A DNA stretch of 49,326 bases from Betaproteobacteria bacterium (GTDB taxonomy: Bacteria > Pseudomonadota > Gammaproteobacteria > Burkholderiales > JACQAP01): assembly GCA_025351455.1 (NCBI GenBank), contig JANXVW010000264.1:1-49326 (forward strand), written 5' to 3'. Positions within the stretch are counted from its first letter, which is position 1. Every line of letters starts with the position of its first letter. A program made the translations under genes and the position numbers. The notes under the pieces were generated by a model, which was not told the DNA's origin, did not search any database, and saw nothing but the letters and a program-made list of their open reading frames with translations. Shown one piece after another: positions 1 through 8,406 of the stretch.

Positions 1-2
1 TG

Positions 3-764
3 TCCGTCCGCGGAAGGTTCCGTGCAACACGAATGCGCTACCTGGTCTGGGCCGCGATTGCAATCGGCCTGGGCGGGCTGGCGATGACCATTTCGCGCAG
101 CGCCATTCTGGCTTGCCTTTTCGTATCCGCGATCACCCTGCTGGCGTTCAACAGCTGGAATGCGATCGTCAAACTGGCGATTTTCGGATGCGTGATGGCC
201 ATTGCGACGCCCCTTGCACTCATGCCGGCGGCAACATGGCTGAAAATCCTGCCCGTGACGGTTGCGGATCGTTTCGTGACCTTGCAGGAGGACCTGGAGA
301 TCCGCCACAAAATCTGGTTCGATACCTGGGACATGTTTGCCGATCACCCGCTGACGGGGATCGGCCCCGGCAGCTTCAGGCCTTATCTCATCAAAACGCA
401 GCCGACCGTTGTGGATCATTACGGTTACGGGGCCGAAGCGGGTTTTGGCTACATTCCCGATCAACCGGAAAGCGGCTATCTCAAGGTGCTCTACGAAGGG
501 GGGATTCTCGGCTCGATTGCCGCGCTCCTGGTGGCCGCTGATGCGCTGAGGCGGACCATGGTCCTGGTACTCAGTAAATATTCGAGCCCGGAAGCCCGCA
601 CCGAGGGCATCGCGGCGCTTGCGGGCATCATCACCTTCGGCACAACGTTCGTCACCCTGTATACCCCGAGCGACCCGCGGGTAGCGGCGCTTTTCGCGTT
701 CTTTCTGGCCGTCATCTGGCATCGCTCGCTGCAGCTTGCGCAGACGGCGCAGAACGCAAAGTAG
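3..764 (+). CDS. O-antigen ligase / Wzy-type polymerase, 5'-truncated
   Basis: The reading frame is open to the left edge, so the true start lies outside the window; the first in-frame ATG is at 33. The visible ~250 residues are hydrophobic with several membrane segments and a loop carrying the G-I-G-P-G-S-F motif (about residue 110), typical of the Wzy_C/O-antigen ligase family. In that family the protein joins lipid-linked repeat units in the periplasm. It sits 6 bp before a Wzx-type flippase, which supports a polymerase role in a Wzx/Wzy-dependent pathway. A ligase role cannot be excluded because the two share this fold. Confidence 0.8.
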   Translation, partial: SVRGRFRATRMRYLVWAAIAIGLGGLAMTISRSAILACLFVSAITLLAFNSWNAIVKLAIFGCVMAIATPLALMPAATWLKILPVTVADRFVTLQEDLEIRHKIWFDTWDMFADHPLTGIGPGSFRPYLIKTQPTVVDHYGYGAEAGFGYIPDQPESGYLKVLYEGGILGSIAALLVAADALRRTMVLVLSKYSSPEARTEGIAALAGIITFGTTFVTLYTPSDPRVAALFAFFLAVIWHRSLQLAQTAQNAK

Positions 765-770
765 ATTGCG

Positions 771-2300
771 ATGGAAAACACCTTGGACGAAGCCGGACCA
801 CGCAGGCTCATCGGTCGCGCATCGATCGTCGCCGCAGGAGCCATATACCGGCAGGGCATATCGTTTATTTCAGGGCTGATCGTGGCGCGCGTCATCGGCG
901 CAGCCGACTATGGAATCTTCAACCTGGCGCGCAACCTGGTGGACATGACGGGAATATTTACGCGGCTGGGGCTCGATCTGGGACTGCAAAGGTACTTCGG
1001 CGAGAGCAACACCGCGCAAGACCGCGCCTCGCGTACCGAAATGCTCATGCGTGTGCGCATGCTGACCTGCATGCTCGCACTGCTGCCGGTGATTGCTGTC
1101 GCGCTCGGCCTGGGCCGGTTTCTCGAGGCAAATGTCTATCACTATTCCCGCTTTGCCGAAGTCCTGCTGTGTTTGTCGCTGGCGCTTCCTTTCCTGACCG
1201 ATATTGGCGTACTGGGAGGCGCATACCGCGGCATCCTCAAGCTCACTCCGAGCGTGGTTGCGGAGTGCGTCCTGCTGCCGACCATGCGGCTTGCGGTGAT
1301 CGTCATTCTGTTCATGGCCGGATGGCGTCTGTGGGCCGTCGTCGCGGGAACCACGCTGGGGTCGGTCCTGGCTTCGGCGTTCCTCGCCATGCGTGCACGC
1401 TCCGATTTCGCCGGTGTCGCCCAAGCCCGGCCGCAATCGTGGAGCAGCACGTTCCGGGTCGTGGGTTACTCGAGCGTCCTGGCAGGGTCGATGGTCGTCA
1501 CTTCTCTGACAACGAACATGGACACGCTGATGATCGGTCATTTCAGAACCGCGCAGGAACTGGGACAGTATTCACTGGTGAAAACGCTGCTGATCCTGAC
1601 GGGCGTGTTCGGTGCCGCATGCGGCCAGGGCCTGGAAGCATTGGTCGCCGATCGGTACTTTCGTGGCGACATTCACGGGATGGTGCATGTAATGTCGGTC
1701 ACCGCCAGGCTGATTGCATTGGTGACGGTGCCGTTTTTTTGCGTTTTTCTGTTTTGGGGCGCGCAGATCACCCACCTTTTTGGCCCCTCGTTTGCGACGT
1801 CTCAAACCGTGGTCAGCTGGCTGGCCGCCGGACCGTTTGTCGCCATGATTTTCTGGCCGTCCGCCACTGCGCTGTCGATGACCGGCAAGCACTTCCTCGA
1901 ACTGAGGATTCTTTGCGTTGGCCTGGTCATTGCCACCCTGCTGTGCTGGGTTGCGGTGCCCGCGTACGGCCAGCTCGGAGCCGCCGTTGCGATATTGACC
2001 TCGGTGGTATTTGCAAATCTTGCGCGGGTCGTGGTCGTGCGCCGCTCGCTGGGAGCCTTCCCGTTTCGCGGCGATATCTTCCTCATCACCGCGGTGGGGA
2101 TCGCGCTGGCGTGGGTCAGCGCCCTGGTGGTGGCGCAGTTTGCGCTGCCCTCGGTCTGGAGCGCCGTCTGCGGAATCGGATGCTTCGTTCTGGTATATGG
2201 CGCCGCCGGCTGGATGCACCTGCTGAACGAATCGGAAAGAAGCGGTATCCGTGCCGCGGTCCGAAGTGCGGCCCAAATGCTGTTCAACAAATGGAACTGA
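771..2300 (+). CDS. Wzx-type polysaccharide flippase (MOP/MATE superfamily)
   Basis: A 509-residue protein with about 12-14 hydrophobic segments spread over its whole length. The N-terminus (R-A-S-I-V-A-A-G-A-I-Y-R-Q-G, then R-V-I-G-A-A-D-Y-G-I-F-N-L-A) is the usual opening of Polysacc_synt/Wzx proteins. The family flips undecaprenyl-linked repeat units across the inner membrane. It starts 6 bp after the polymerase-like gene and is probably co-transcribed with it. The length is normal for the family. The substrate cannot be read from sequence. Confidence 0.88.
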   Translation: MENTLDEAGPRRLIGRASIVAAGAIYRQGISFISGLIVARVIGAADYGIFNLARNLVDMTGIFTRLGLDLGLQRYFGESNTAQDRASRTEMLMRVRMLTCMLALLPVIAVALGLGRFLEANVYHYSRFAEVLLCLSLALPFLTDIGVLGGAYRGILKLTPSVVAECVLLPTMRLAVIVILFMAGWRLWAVVAGTTLGSVLASAFLAMRARSDFAGVAQARPQSWSSTFRVVGYSSVLAGSMVVTSLTTNMDTLMIGHFRTAQELGQYSLVKTLLILTGVFGAACGQGLEALVADRYFRGDIHGMVHVMSVTARLIALVTVPFFCVFLFWGAQITHLFGPSFATSQTVVSWLAAGPFVAMIFWPSATALSMTGKHFLELRILCVGLVIATLLCWVAVPAYGQLGAAVAILTSVVFANLARVVVVRRSLGAFPFRGDIFLITAVGIALAWVSALVVAQFALPSVWSAVCGIGCFVLVYGAAGWMHLLNESERSGIRAAVRSAAQMLFNKWN

Positions 2301-2420
2301 GAGCCGCAGGCAATCAATGATGAGGATCAACATGTCAACAAGCGCAATGCGCACCCCGCCCCACTCAGTCCGCAGCGAAAGGCCCCCGATGAACCTTCTT
2401 ACTCGCCACAGGAGTGCGGC

Positions 2421-3506
2421 ATGACCCTTCAACTCATGGCTGTCGGCTGCGGGACGGTGTTCGACCAATACTACAAGTGCGCGCTGAAAAAGCTCGAGTC
2501 GCGTGGCATTGTCCGTGTCGTCGCACTCGTCGATCCCAATCCGGGACGCATCGCCGCCATCGCGAAAGACTTTCCGTCGGCCCGCGCTTTTACCACCCCC
2601 GCCGACGCATACGCACTGACGACGCCGGATCTCACGATCATTGCGTCTCCGCCGAACTGGCACGCCGAGCACGCGATCGCCGCCTTCGACGCGGGCAGCC
2701 ACGTGCTTTGCGAAAAGCCGATGGCTGCCAGCATCGATGATGCAGAACGCATGGTCGCGGCCGCGCGGAGCGCACGGCGCGTCCTGGCTGTCGGCATGAC
2801 CCGACGCATGTATCCGTGCCTGGCCGAGGCGCGGGCGCTTCTCGCCTCCGGTGCTCTTGGCGATGACTTGAGCTTCGTCTACCGGGAAGGCGGCGTGTAT
2901 GGCTGGCCGGTGAGTACCGATTTCCCTTTTCGCCGCGCAACCGCCGGCGGCGGCGTGCTCATCGACAAGGGCACGCACGTGCTCGACTTCCTGGCTGCGC
3001 TGCTCGGACGGCCCACCGCAGCGACGTATGCGGATGATGGCTACACCGATGGCGTGGAAACTAACTGTCAAATCGGTGTCGAATTTCCTCGCGCCAGCGG
3101 CACGGTGCAATTGTCCTGGAGCCAACCACTGGTGAACGGTTTCCACATCGCCGGTTCGGCCGGTGAGTTGACATTGCATCCGTGGCGGCTCGACGCCGTG
3201 CGGTTGCGACAAAATGGCGGCGCCTGGGAGACGCGAGTCAGCGCGGCCACCTGGCCCAGCGACCTGCGGATGGGAGGCAAGCGCGGAACGCCCTGGACCT
3301 ACGAGGAGTGCGTGTACTACCAGATCGTGCAATCGCTGCGCGCGGTGGTGCACGGGGAACAGGTGCCCGTCACCGGCGAAGACGGGCTGGCGATCGTGCA
3401 TGCGATCGACGCATGCTATCGGCAGGCGAAGCCACTGCGCCTTGCGTGGCTGTCGGAGGCCGAGCAGGCGCGAGCGGACTCCCATCACTGGAGCCGGCGA
3501 CAATGA
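2421..3506 (+). CDS. Gfo/Idh/MocA family NAD(P)-dependent oxidoreductase
   Basis: A 361-residue protein with an N-terminal Rossmann fold (V-G-C-G-T-V near residue 8, V-D-P-N near 35). The family signature H-V-L-C-E-K-P-M follows at about 94-101, and its Lys normally contacts nicotinamide and substrate. The C-terminal alpha/beta domain contains D-K-G-T-H-V-L-D. Family members oxidise or reduce sugars, often nucleotide sugars in EPS and O-antigen loci. The start has a GGAG ribosome site 7 bp upstream. The stop overlaps the next start as ATGA, which indicates coupling with the epimerase gene. The exact substrate is unknown. Confidence 0.88.
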   Translation: MTLQLMAVGCGTVFDQYYKCALKKLESRGIVRVVALVDPNPGRIAAIAKDFPSARAFTTPADAYALTTPDLTIIASPPNWHAEHAIAAFDAGSHVLCEKPMAASIDDAERMVAAARSARRVLAVGMTRRMYPCLAEARALLASGALGDDLSFVYREGGVYGWPVSTDFPFRRATAGGGVLIDKGTHVLDFLAALLGRPTAATYADDGYTDGVETNCQIGVEFPRASGTVQLSWSQPLVNGFHIAGSAGELTLHPWRLDAVRLRQNGGAWETRVSAATWPSDLRMGGKRGTPWTYEECVYYQIVQSLRAVVHGEQVPVTGEDGLAIVHAIDACYRQAKPLRLAWLSEAEQARADSHHWSRRQ

Positions 3507-4621
3507 GCGGCGCAATAGCGGTCCTGGGGGCCGGCGGGTTCGTCGGCGCCCGTTTGCTCGAGATGTCCGTTCTTGCCGGCCGCACGGACATCGTCCCCAT
3601 AGTGCGCGCCTTTCGCAGCGTCGCCCGGGTTGCGAACCTCGGCATGTCGCACCGACTGGGGGATGCTTCCCAACCCGAGTCGCTCGAGCGGGCACTGGCC
3701 GGGTGCGAGGTCGTGGTGAATCTCACCACAGGCGACCCGGCTGACATCCTGCGCACGACCCAGAACATATACCACGCGGCCGTCGCCAGCGGCGCGCGCC
3801 TGCTGATCCACCTGAGCTCGGCCACCGTCTACGGCCAGGTCGAACAACCCGGCCTCGCCGACGACGCACCGCCCCAGCTCGATCACTGGATGCCCTACGC
3901 GCGCGAGAAGGGCCTCGCGGAGAATTTCCTGCGTGACCGGATGGCCGAAGGGCAGATCACGATCGTGGTATTGCGCCCCGGCTTGATCTGGGGGCCGCGT
4001 TCGCCGTGGGTCATCCGGCCAGCCGTCGAGCTCGTCGGCGGCAGCGCCTATCTGGTCGGCGACGGCGGAGGCATCTGCAACTTGATCTACGTGGACAATC
4101 TGATACGCAGCATCGACGCCGTGGTGGCGCATCCGCAGCCGGTCTCTGGGTTCTACAACGTCGCCGACGACGAGACGACGACGTGGCGTGAGTACTATGC
4201 GGCATTGGCAACCGGTCTCGGCGTGGACGCGGCGACAGTCCACACAGTACCGGCTGACCGCTATCGCACGGGCCTGGGCGGCCTGGCGGAAGAACTCAAG
4301 AAGCTGCCCCCTTACCAGTGGCTCAAATACCGCCTGTCGCCCGAGACGAAAAGCGCCATCAAGCTGCGACTCAGGCTCGCCTTCGGGCGCGACCGGCCGG
4401 CACAGACGGACGGCAACGCGAGCCCGGATGTGACACGGGACATGTGGCACCTGCAGACCACGCGGTGTCCGTTGCCGACTTCCAAGTTCCGGGCGACGTT
4501 CGGCCACCGGAACCCAAGCTCCTTTGCCTCCGGGCTGGCCGCGTCGCTGGCCTGGCTGCGGTTCACCGGGTTTGATCAAAACAACCTGCAGGACAACCAT
4601 GGCCGACGAGGAGCCCCTTGA
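3503..4621 (+). CDS. NAD-dependent epimerase/dehydratase (extended SDR)
   Basis: I chose the ATG at 3503 because it overlaps the preceding stop (ATGA) and is followed at once by the dinucleotide-binding glycines G-A-G-G-F-V-G. The 372-residue protein carries the SDR catalytic set: S-S-A-T-V-Y-G near residue 110 and Y-A-R-E-K near 133 (Tyr-xxx-Lys). It probably modifies a nucleotide sugar together with the Gfo/Idh enzyme encoded just upstream. The C-terminal ~80 residues are variable and unrecognised. Its stop overlaps the TTG start of the next gene. Confidence 0.85.
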   Translation: MSGAIAVLGAGGFVGARLLEMSVLAGRTDIVPIVRAFRSVARVANLGMSHRLGDASQPESLERALAGCEVVVNLTTGDPADILRTTQNIYHAAVASGARLLIHLSSATVYGQVEQPGLADDAPPQLDHWMPYAREKGLAENFLRDRMAEGQITIVVLRPGLIWGPRSPWVIRPAVELVGGSAYLVGDGGGICNLIYVDNLIRSIDAVVAHPQPVSGFYNVADDETTTWREYYAALATGLGVDAATVHTVPADRYRTGLGGLAEELKKLPPYQWLKYRLSPETKSAIKLRLRLAFGRDRPAQTDGNASPDVTRDMWHLQTTRCPLPTSKFRATFGHRNPSSFASGLAASLAWLRFTGFDQNNLQDNHGRRGAP

Positions 4622-7389
4622 GAATCGCACTTCTGGCACTGCATTTTGCCGAGTATGCAGCCCGTCTTGCGCTCGCCCTTTCGGCCAAACACGAGGTGCT
4701 GCTCGTGCTGCGTTCGAGCAATGCCAAGAGCGAACTGACGGAGGACCTGCGCGCGCTGCTTCACACAAAGGTGACCGTGCGATCACTCGAACCTGGAAGG
4801 ATGAGAGACCCGCGCACGCTCGGCACCAGTCTCAGAGTAAACAGGATGCTCCGGGATTTCTCCCCCGACGTTTTGCACATACAGGAGGTTCACCCCGTAT
4901 TGGTGGGATGGACGTTGCTCTCGTGTCGCCGCCGCATCCCGGTCGTCCTCACCGTGCACGATCCTGTTCATCATTCCGGCGGGCTTCACAAGCACAGCTG
5001 GCAATGGAGGATCGTTACCTGGTTCCGCCGCAAGGCAAGCCGGGTGATCGTTCACGGACCGGCCATGCACACCGAACTCGAAAACCTGGATGGTCGCATT
5101 GCAGGACGCGTTGACGTCATTCCACATGGCATACTCGGCCGGTCCGAAATCGACGACGATATATCGGGGCACGAGCCTGGCGCCTTTCTGTTCTTCGGCC
5201 GTGTCCTGGCCTACAAGGGTCTGCGCTATCTCCTGGATGCCGGCGATCTTCTACGCAGTCGGGGACAGGCTTTCCGGCTGATCGTGGCCGGAGCGGGCAG
5301 CGACCTGGAGCTTCATCGCTCGCGAATCGCAGCCAGTCCCTGGATCGAATTGATCGACCGCTATATTTCGGCAGCGGAAGTGCCGGGCTTGTTCCGCCGC
5401 GCAATGGCGGTGGTGTTGCCTTATACCGATGCAACCCAGAGTGGCGTAGGTGCAATGGCATTGGGCTGTGCACGGCCGGTCATCGCGACCGACGTAGGCG
5501 ACGTCCCCGACGTCGTGATCGATGGCCGGACTGGATTGATTGTGCCGCCGCGCGATGGGAATGCGCTCGCGGAAGCCATGCAAAAGCTGCTGGCCGATCG
5601 CTCATTGCGCGATTCGCTGGCGGCGGGCGCTGCCGGTTTCGCAACAGAGAAGTTGTGCTGGTCGCGCATCGCTGAACTGACGGTTGGCTCCTATCGTCAC
5701 GCGATCAATCCGCATTTAGCCAGGCAGGCGGAGGGCAACGGTTCGGCGCTGATCGGCATCCAACCCGCGAATCCCATAACGCCGAATCCCATTAGGCTAG
5801 GCGTCCTGCTGGATGGGAAAATTCAGGAAGGCTGGGTGCTCGACGCCGTGCGACAGGCTCTGGCCGTGCCGGGCGCCAGATTGGCGGCTGTCGCACTCGC
5901 CCGCGGAATAGTCCGCAAATCGTTTGCCTCTCGCCTCCACAGTCTTTTGGACGGAATCGACAGGCGCTTGCGATGCCGGGGAGAACGGCTGTTCATTCCC
6001 ACCAACATAGCCGCCGAATTCGACGCACCGCTGCTCAATGTCGAGGGCGCCTGCCACAGTGACGGCTGGTGCCTGGACGAGGCCGGGGCCGCTGCCTTGC
6101 GACAGCGCGAGGTCGATGTATGGTTGTGTTTTGCGGCTAATCCGCCGCGCCGGCCGATGAACCCCGTTTCCCGCCTGGGCGTGTGGGGCATCGAGATCGG
6201 ACAGCACGTATCGGCAACGAGCATCTGGGGAGGGGTGATGGAACTGGCCGCGGAGAGCCCGGTTACCATGGTGAGTGTGATTGATTACGCGGCTCCCCAG
6301 GACAGTCTGCTGTACCGGACCTTCGGCGCGACCATCACGAACTCGGTCCGGCGCAATCGCCTGGGTTCGATGCACAAAGGAATCAGTTTCTTCAAACGGA
6401 TACTGGAACGTCGCGCACGCGATGGGATTGCCTGGCATCGCGCCAAGTCCCTGGCGCCGGTGCCCGCGCGCTATCCGATGCTGCGTGAGCCGACGGTTGG
6501 CGCCACCGTCCGCCTGGCCTGGCGCCTGGCGTCAAATGTGGCCGCCACGCGCTGGCGCTCCCTGAACTGGCGGGATCAGTGGCAGGTGGCCTATTACTTT
6601 GCCGAAGAGGGTGAACTGAACTTCCGGTTTGAACGATTGCGCTACCTCGTGCCTCCCAAGGACCGCTTCTGGGCCGATCCATTCGCAGTCGAACATGAGG
6701 GCCGTTACTTCATTTTCTTCGAGGAATTGGCATTCAGCACGCAGAAGGGCCGCATCATGGCCGTCGAGGTCTTCGAGAACGGCGAATCCGGCGAACCGCA
6801 AGTCGCGCTCGAGTGTCCCTATCACGTCTCGTATCCGTTCGTTTTCACCTGGGAAGGTTCGCTGTACATGCTGCCGGAGACTGCCGCGAACGGCACGGTC
6901 GAGGTTTACCGTTGCGAGGAGTTTCCGCTGAAATGGAAGCTTCACCGCGTTTTCCTTGAAAACATCAGCGCCTACGACGCCACCCTGTGGAAGGACGACG
7001 ATCGCTGGTGGATGTTCGTCAACGTCGCGGAGCCCGGCGCGGACAGCAGCGACGAGCTTCATCTGTATTGGAGCATGACGCCGCTCGGCCCCTGGACGGC
7101 CCATCGCGCCAACCCGGTTGTTTCCGACGTGCGGTGCACGCGACCCGCAGGGCCGCTGTTCTCGCGCGACGGGGTGCTTTATCGACCGAGTCAGGACTGC
7201 TCCCTGGCCTATGGACACTCCGTGTTGATCAATCGGGTGGATGTGCTGCGTGATGACGACTACCGGGAAACGACGGTGCATCGAATCTCACCGGGCTGGC
7301 GCAAGGATATTTTGCACGTTCATACGCTCGGCGGCAGTCACCGGCTGCGGGTTGTCGACTACCTGGTGAGCCGGCAGCAACGATTCTGA
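4618..7389 (+). CDS. Three-part fusion: GT4 glycosyltransferase + formyltransferase-like domain + GINT1-type beta-propeller
   Basis: A 923-residue protein. It starts at a TTG overlapping the previous stop; AGGAG lies just upstream, and the frame opens with the natural GT N-terminal strand R-I-A-L-L-A-L-H-F. Residues ~1-370 are a GT-B GT4 enzyme (H-D-P-V-H-H-S-G-G, F-F-G-R-V-L-A-Y-K-G, and A-T-Q-S-G-V in place of the usual EX7E region). Residues ~390-600 resemble the formyltransferase-like fold. Residues ~650-923 match the beta-propeller domain of glucosamine inositolphosphorylceramide transferase-like proteins (R-F-W-A-D-P-F, then blades with Trp/Asp repeats). The last two parts are usually a separate protein, so the GT4 is probably a fusion partner. 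A sugar-transfer role is inferred. Confidence 0.8.
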   Translation: MRIALLALHFAEYAARLALALSAKHEVLLVLRSSNAKSELTEDLRALLHTKVTVRSLEPGRMRDPRTLGTSLRVNRMLRDFSPDVLHIQEVHPVLVGWTLLSCRRRIPVVLTVHDPVHHSGGLHKHSWQWRIVTWFRRKASRVIVHGPAMHTELENLDGRIAGRVDVIPHGILGRSEIDDDISGHEPGAFLFFGRVLAYKGLRYLLDAGDLLRSRGQAFRLIVAGAGSDLELHRSRIAASPWIELIDRYISAAEVPGLFRRAMAVVLPYTDATQSGVGAMALGCARPVIATDVGDVPDVVIDGRTGLIVPPRDGNALAEAMQKLLADRSLRDSLAAGAAGFATEKLCWSRIAELTVGSYRHAINPHLARQAEGNGSALIGIQPANPITPNPIRLGVLLDGKIQEGWVLDAVRQALAVPGARLAAVALARGIVRKSFASRLHSLLDGIDRRLRCRGERLFIPTNIAAEFDAPLLNVEGACHSDGWCLDEAGAAALRQREVDVWLCFAANPPRRPMNPVSRLGVWGIEIGQHVSATSIWGGVMELAAESPVTMVSVIDYAAPQDSLLYRTFGATITNSVRRNRLGSMHKGISFFKRILERRARDGIAWHRAKSLAPVPARYPMLREPTVGATVRLAWRLASNVAATRWRSLNWRDQWQVAYYFAEEGELNFRFERLRYLVPPKDRFWADPFAVEHEGRYFIFFEELAFSTQKGRIMAVEVFENGESGEPQVALECPYHVSYPFVFTWEGSLYMLPETAANGTVEVYRCEEFPLKWKLHRVFLENISAYDATLWKDDDRWWMFVNVAEPGADSSDELHLYWSMTPLGPWTAHRANPVVSDVRCTRPAGPLFSRDGVLYRPSQDCSLAYGHSVLINRVDVLRDDDYRETTVHRISPGWRKDILHVHTLGGSHRLRVVDYLVSRQQRF

Positions 7390-7417
7390 GGGAATGCCCG
7401 CGGGGTCGGGCAGCGTG

Positions 7418-8293
7418 CTAGGGTGCCGCCACGTCGTGGCGGACCACGTTGCCGTGGATCACCGAACTCGCTTGCCGGTAAGGTACATGGTAGTTGGCGA
7501 GCTTGAGGTAGCAGCCCTGTCCCGCATACAGCGTCGGTCCTTTGTGGGAGAGTTTCTTCACACCGTTCACCCAGGCGTCGAAGTAGCCGTCGGGACCCGA
7601 CGACCAGCGCACGTGGTAGACAAATTCATACCAGGCATTCTTCACAACCGGACCGATCGGCGCCGCGAATGCACCGTCGCCGGACTTCTCCCCGCCGTAG
7701 CCCCGGAAGCGAAGAATGGGAGGGTCGGGGTTTAACAGCGGATTACCCGGGTCGGGGGAGAGTGTCACGACCTCAGTATGGAAATTCGCTTGCCACGGTC
7801 CGGGGGCACTGTTATGGAAATCGAAGACGATGTTCCAGCTGGATGAATACTTCGCGCTCGCCGACGGGAATACGTAGTCGTCGGGAAACAGGACCGAGTG
7901 TTCCCACCACTGCTCCCGGCCCTCGTAGCAGCCGGTGTCCGCCTGGCTCAGATACATGTCCGTGCGCTCCATGTCACCGCTCGACGCAACGTTGTCATCG
8001 CCCGGTTCGGTACGCAACCGCAGCCCCGCTCTCCCGTCGCGGGCGACCTTCTCGATCGACGCGCGGCTCTGTGATTTCGCCTGCAAGTGCAATCCGCAGT
8101 CGGCGGGCGAACCGGAAAAGGTACATTGGAATTTCACCGTGGTCTTGATCTTCCTTACATCGCGCACGCCACCGCCTGGAGAGGCTTCCGAATATTTCAT
8201 TTCACCCTGGGCATCGCGCCAGACGTACAGGTCCGCGTGCCCGGTGACTGATACAAGAAAGACCGCGACCGCCGGACAAACCATCCTGAACAT
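7418..8293 (-). CDS. Secreted polysaccharide lyase (heparin lyase I-like)
   Basis: I chose the ATG at 8293 because it opens a clear signal peptide (M-F-R-M-V-C-P-A-V-A-V-F-L, cleavage after G-H-A) and has AGAGGAG close upstream; the frame itself is open further up. The ~290-residue product first shows a short Y-V-W-R-D-A-Q-G segment like a DUF4124 strand. A beta-jelly-roll follows, matching the Polysacc_lyase (PF14099) family, with W-E-H-S-V-L-F-P-D-D-Y and F-D-F-H-N-S. The likely role is periplasmic or extracellular cleavage of the EPS during turnover or length control. It lies on the opposite strand to its EPS neighbours. Confidence 0.8.
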   Translation of the reverse strand: MFRMVCPAVAVFLVSVTGHADLYVWRDAQGEMKYSEASPGGGVRDVRKIKTTVKFQCTFSGSPADCGLHLQAKSQSRASIEKVARDGRAGLRLRTEPGDDNVASSGDMERTDMYLSQADTGCYEGREQWWEHSVLFPDDYVFPSASAKYSSSWNIVFDFHNSAPGPWQANFHTEVVTLSPDPGNPLLNPDPPILRFRGYGGEKSGDGAFAAPIGPVVKNAWYEFVYHVRWSSGPDGYFDAWVNGVKKLSHKGPTLYAGQGCYLKLANYHVPYRQASSVIHGNVVRHDVAAP

Positions 8294-8406
8294 GACTCCT
8301 CTGCGGCCGCTGCGTGGCCTGCATGATCCCATTCGCGCTACAGGCGCAGGCGTGAACCCGGGTCCGGCACAAACAGCCCTTGCGGCGCCTGTGAGGAAAA
8401 CGCCTT

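Noticed and set aside
1572..3695. Long minus-strand open frame opposite the flippase and Gfo/Idh genes
   Set aside because: It is Arg/Gly-rich, low in complexity and antisense to clearly conserved genes.
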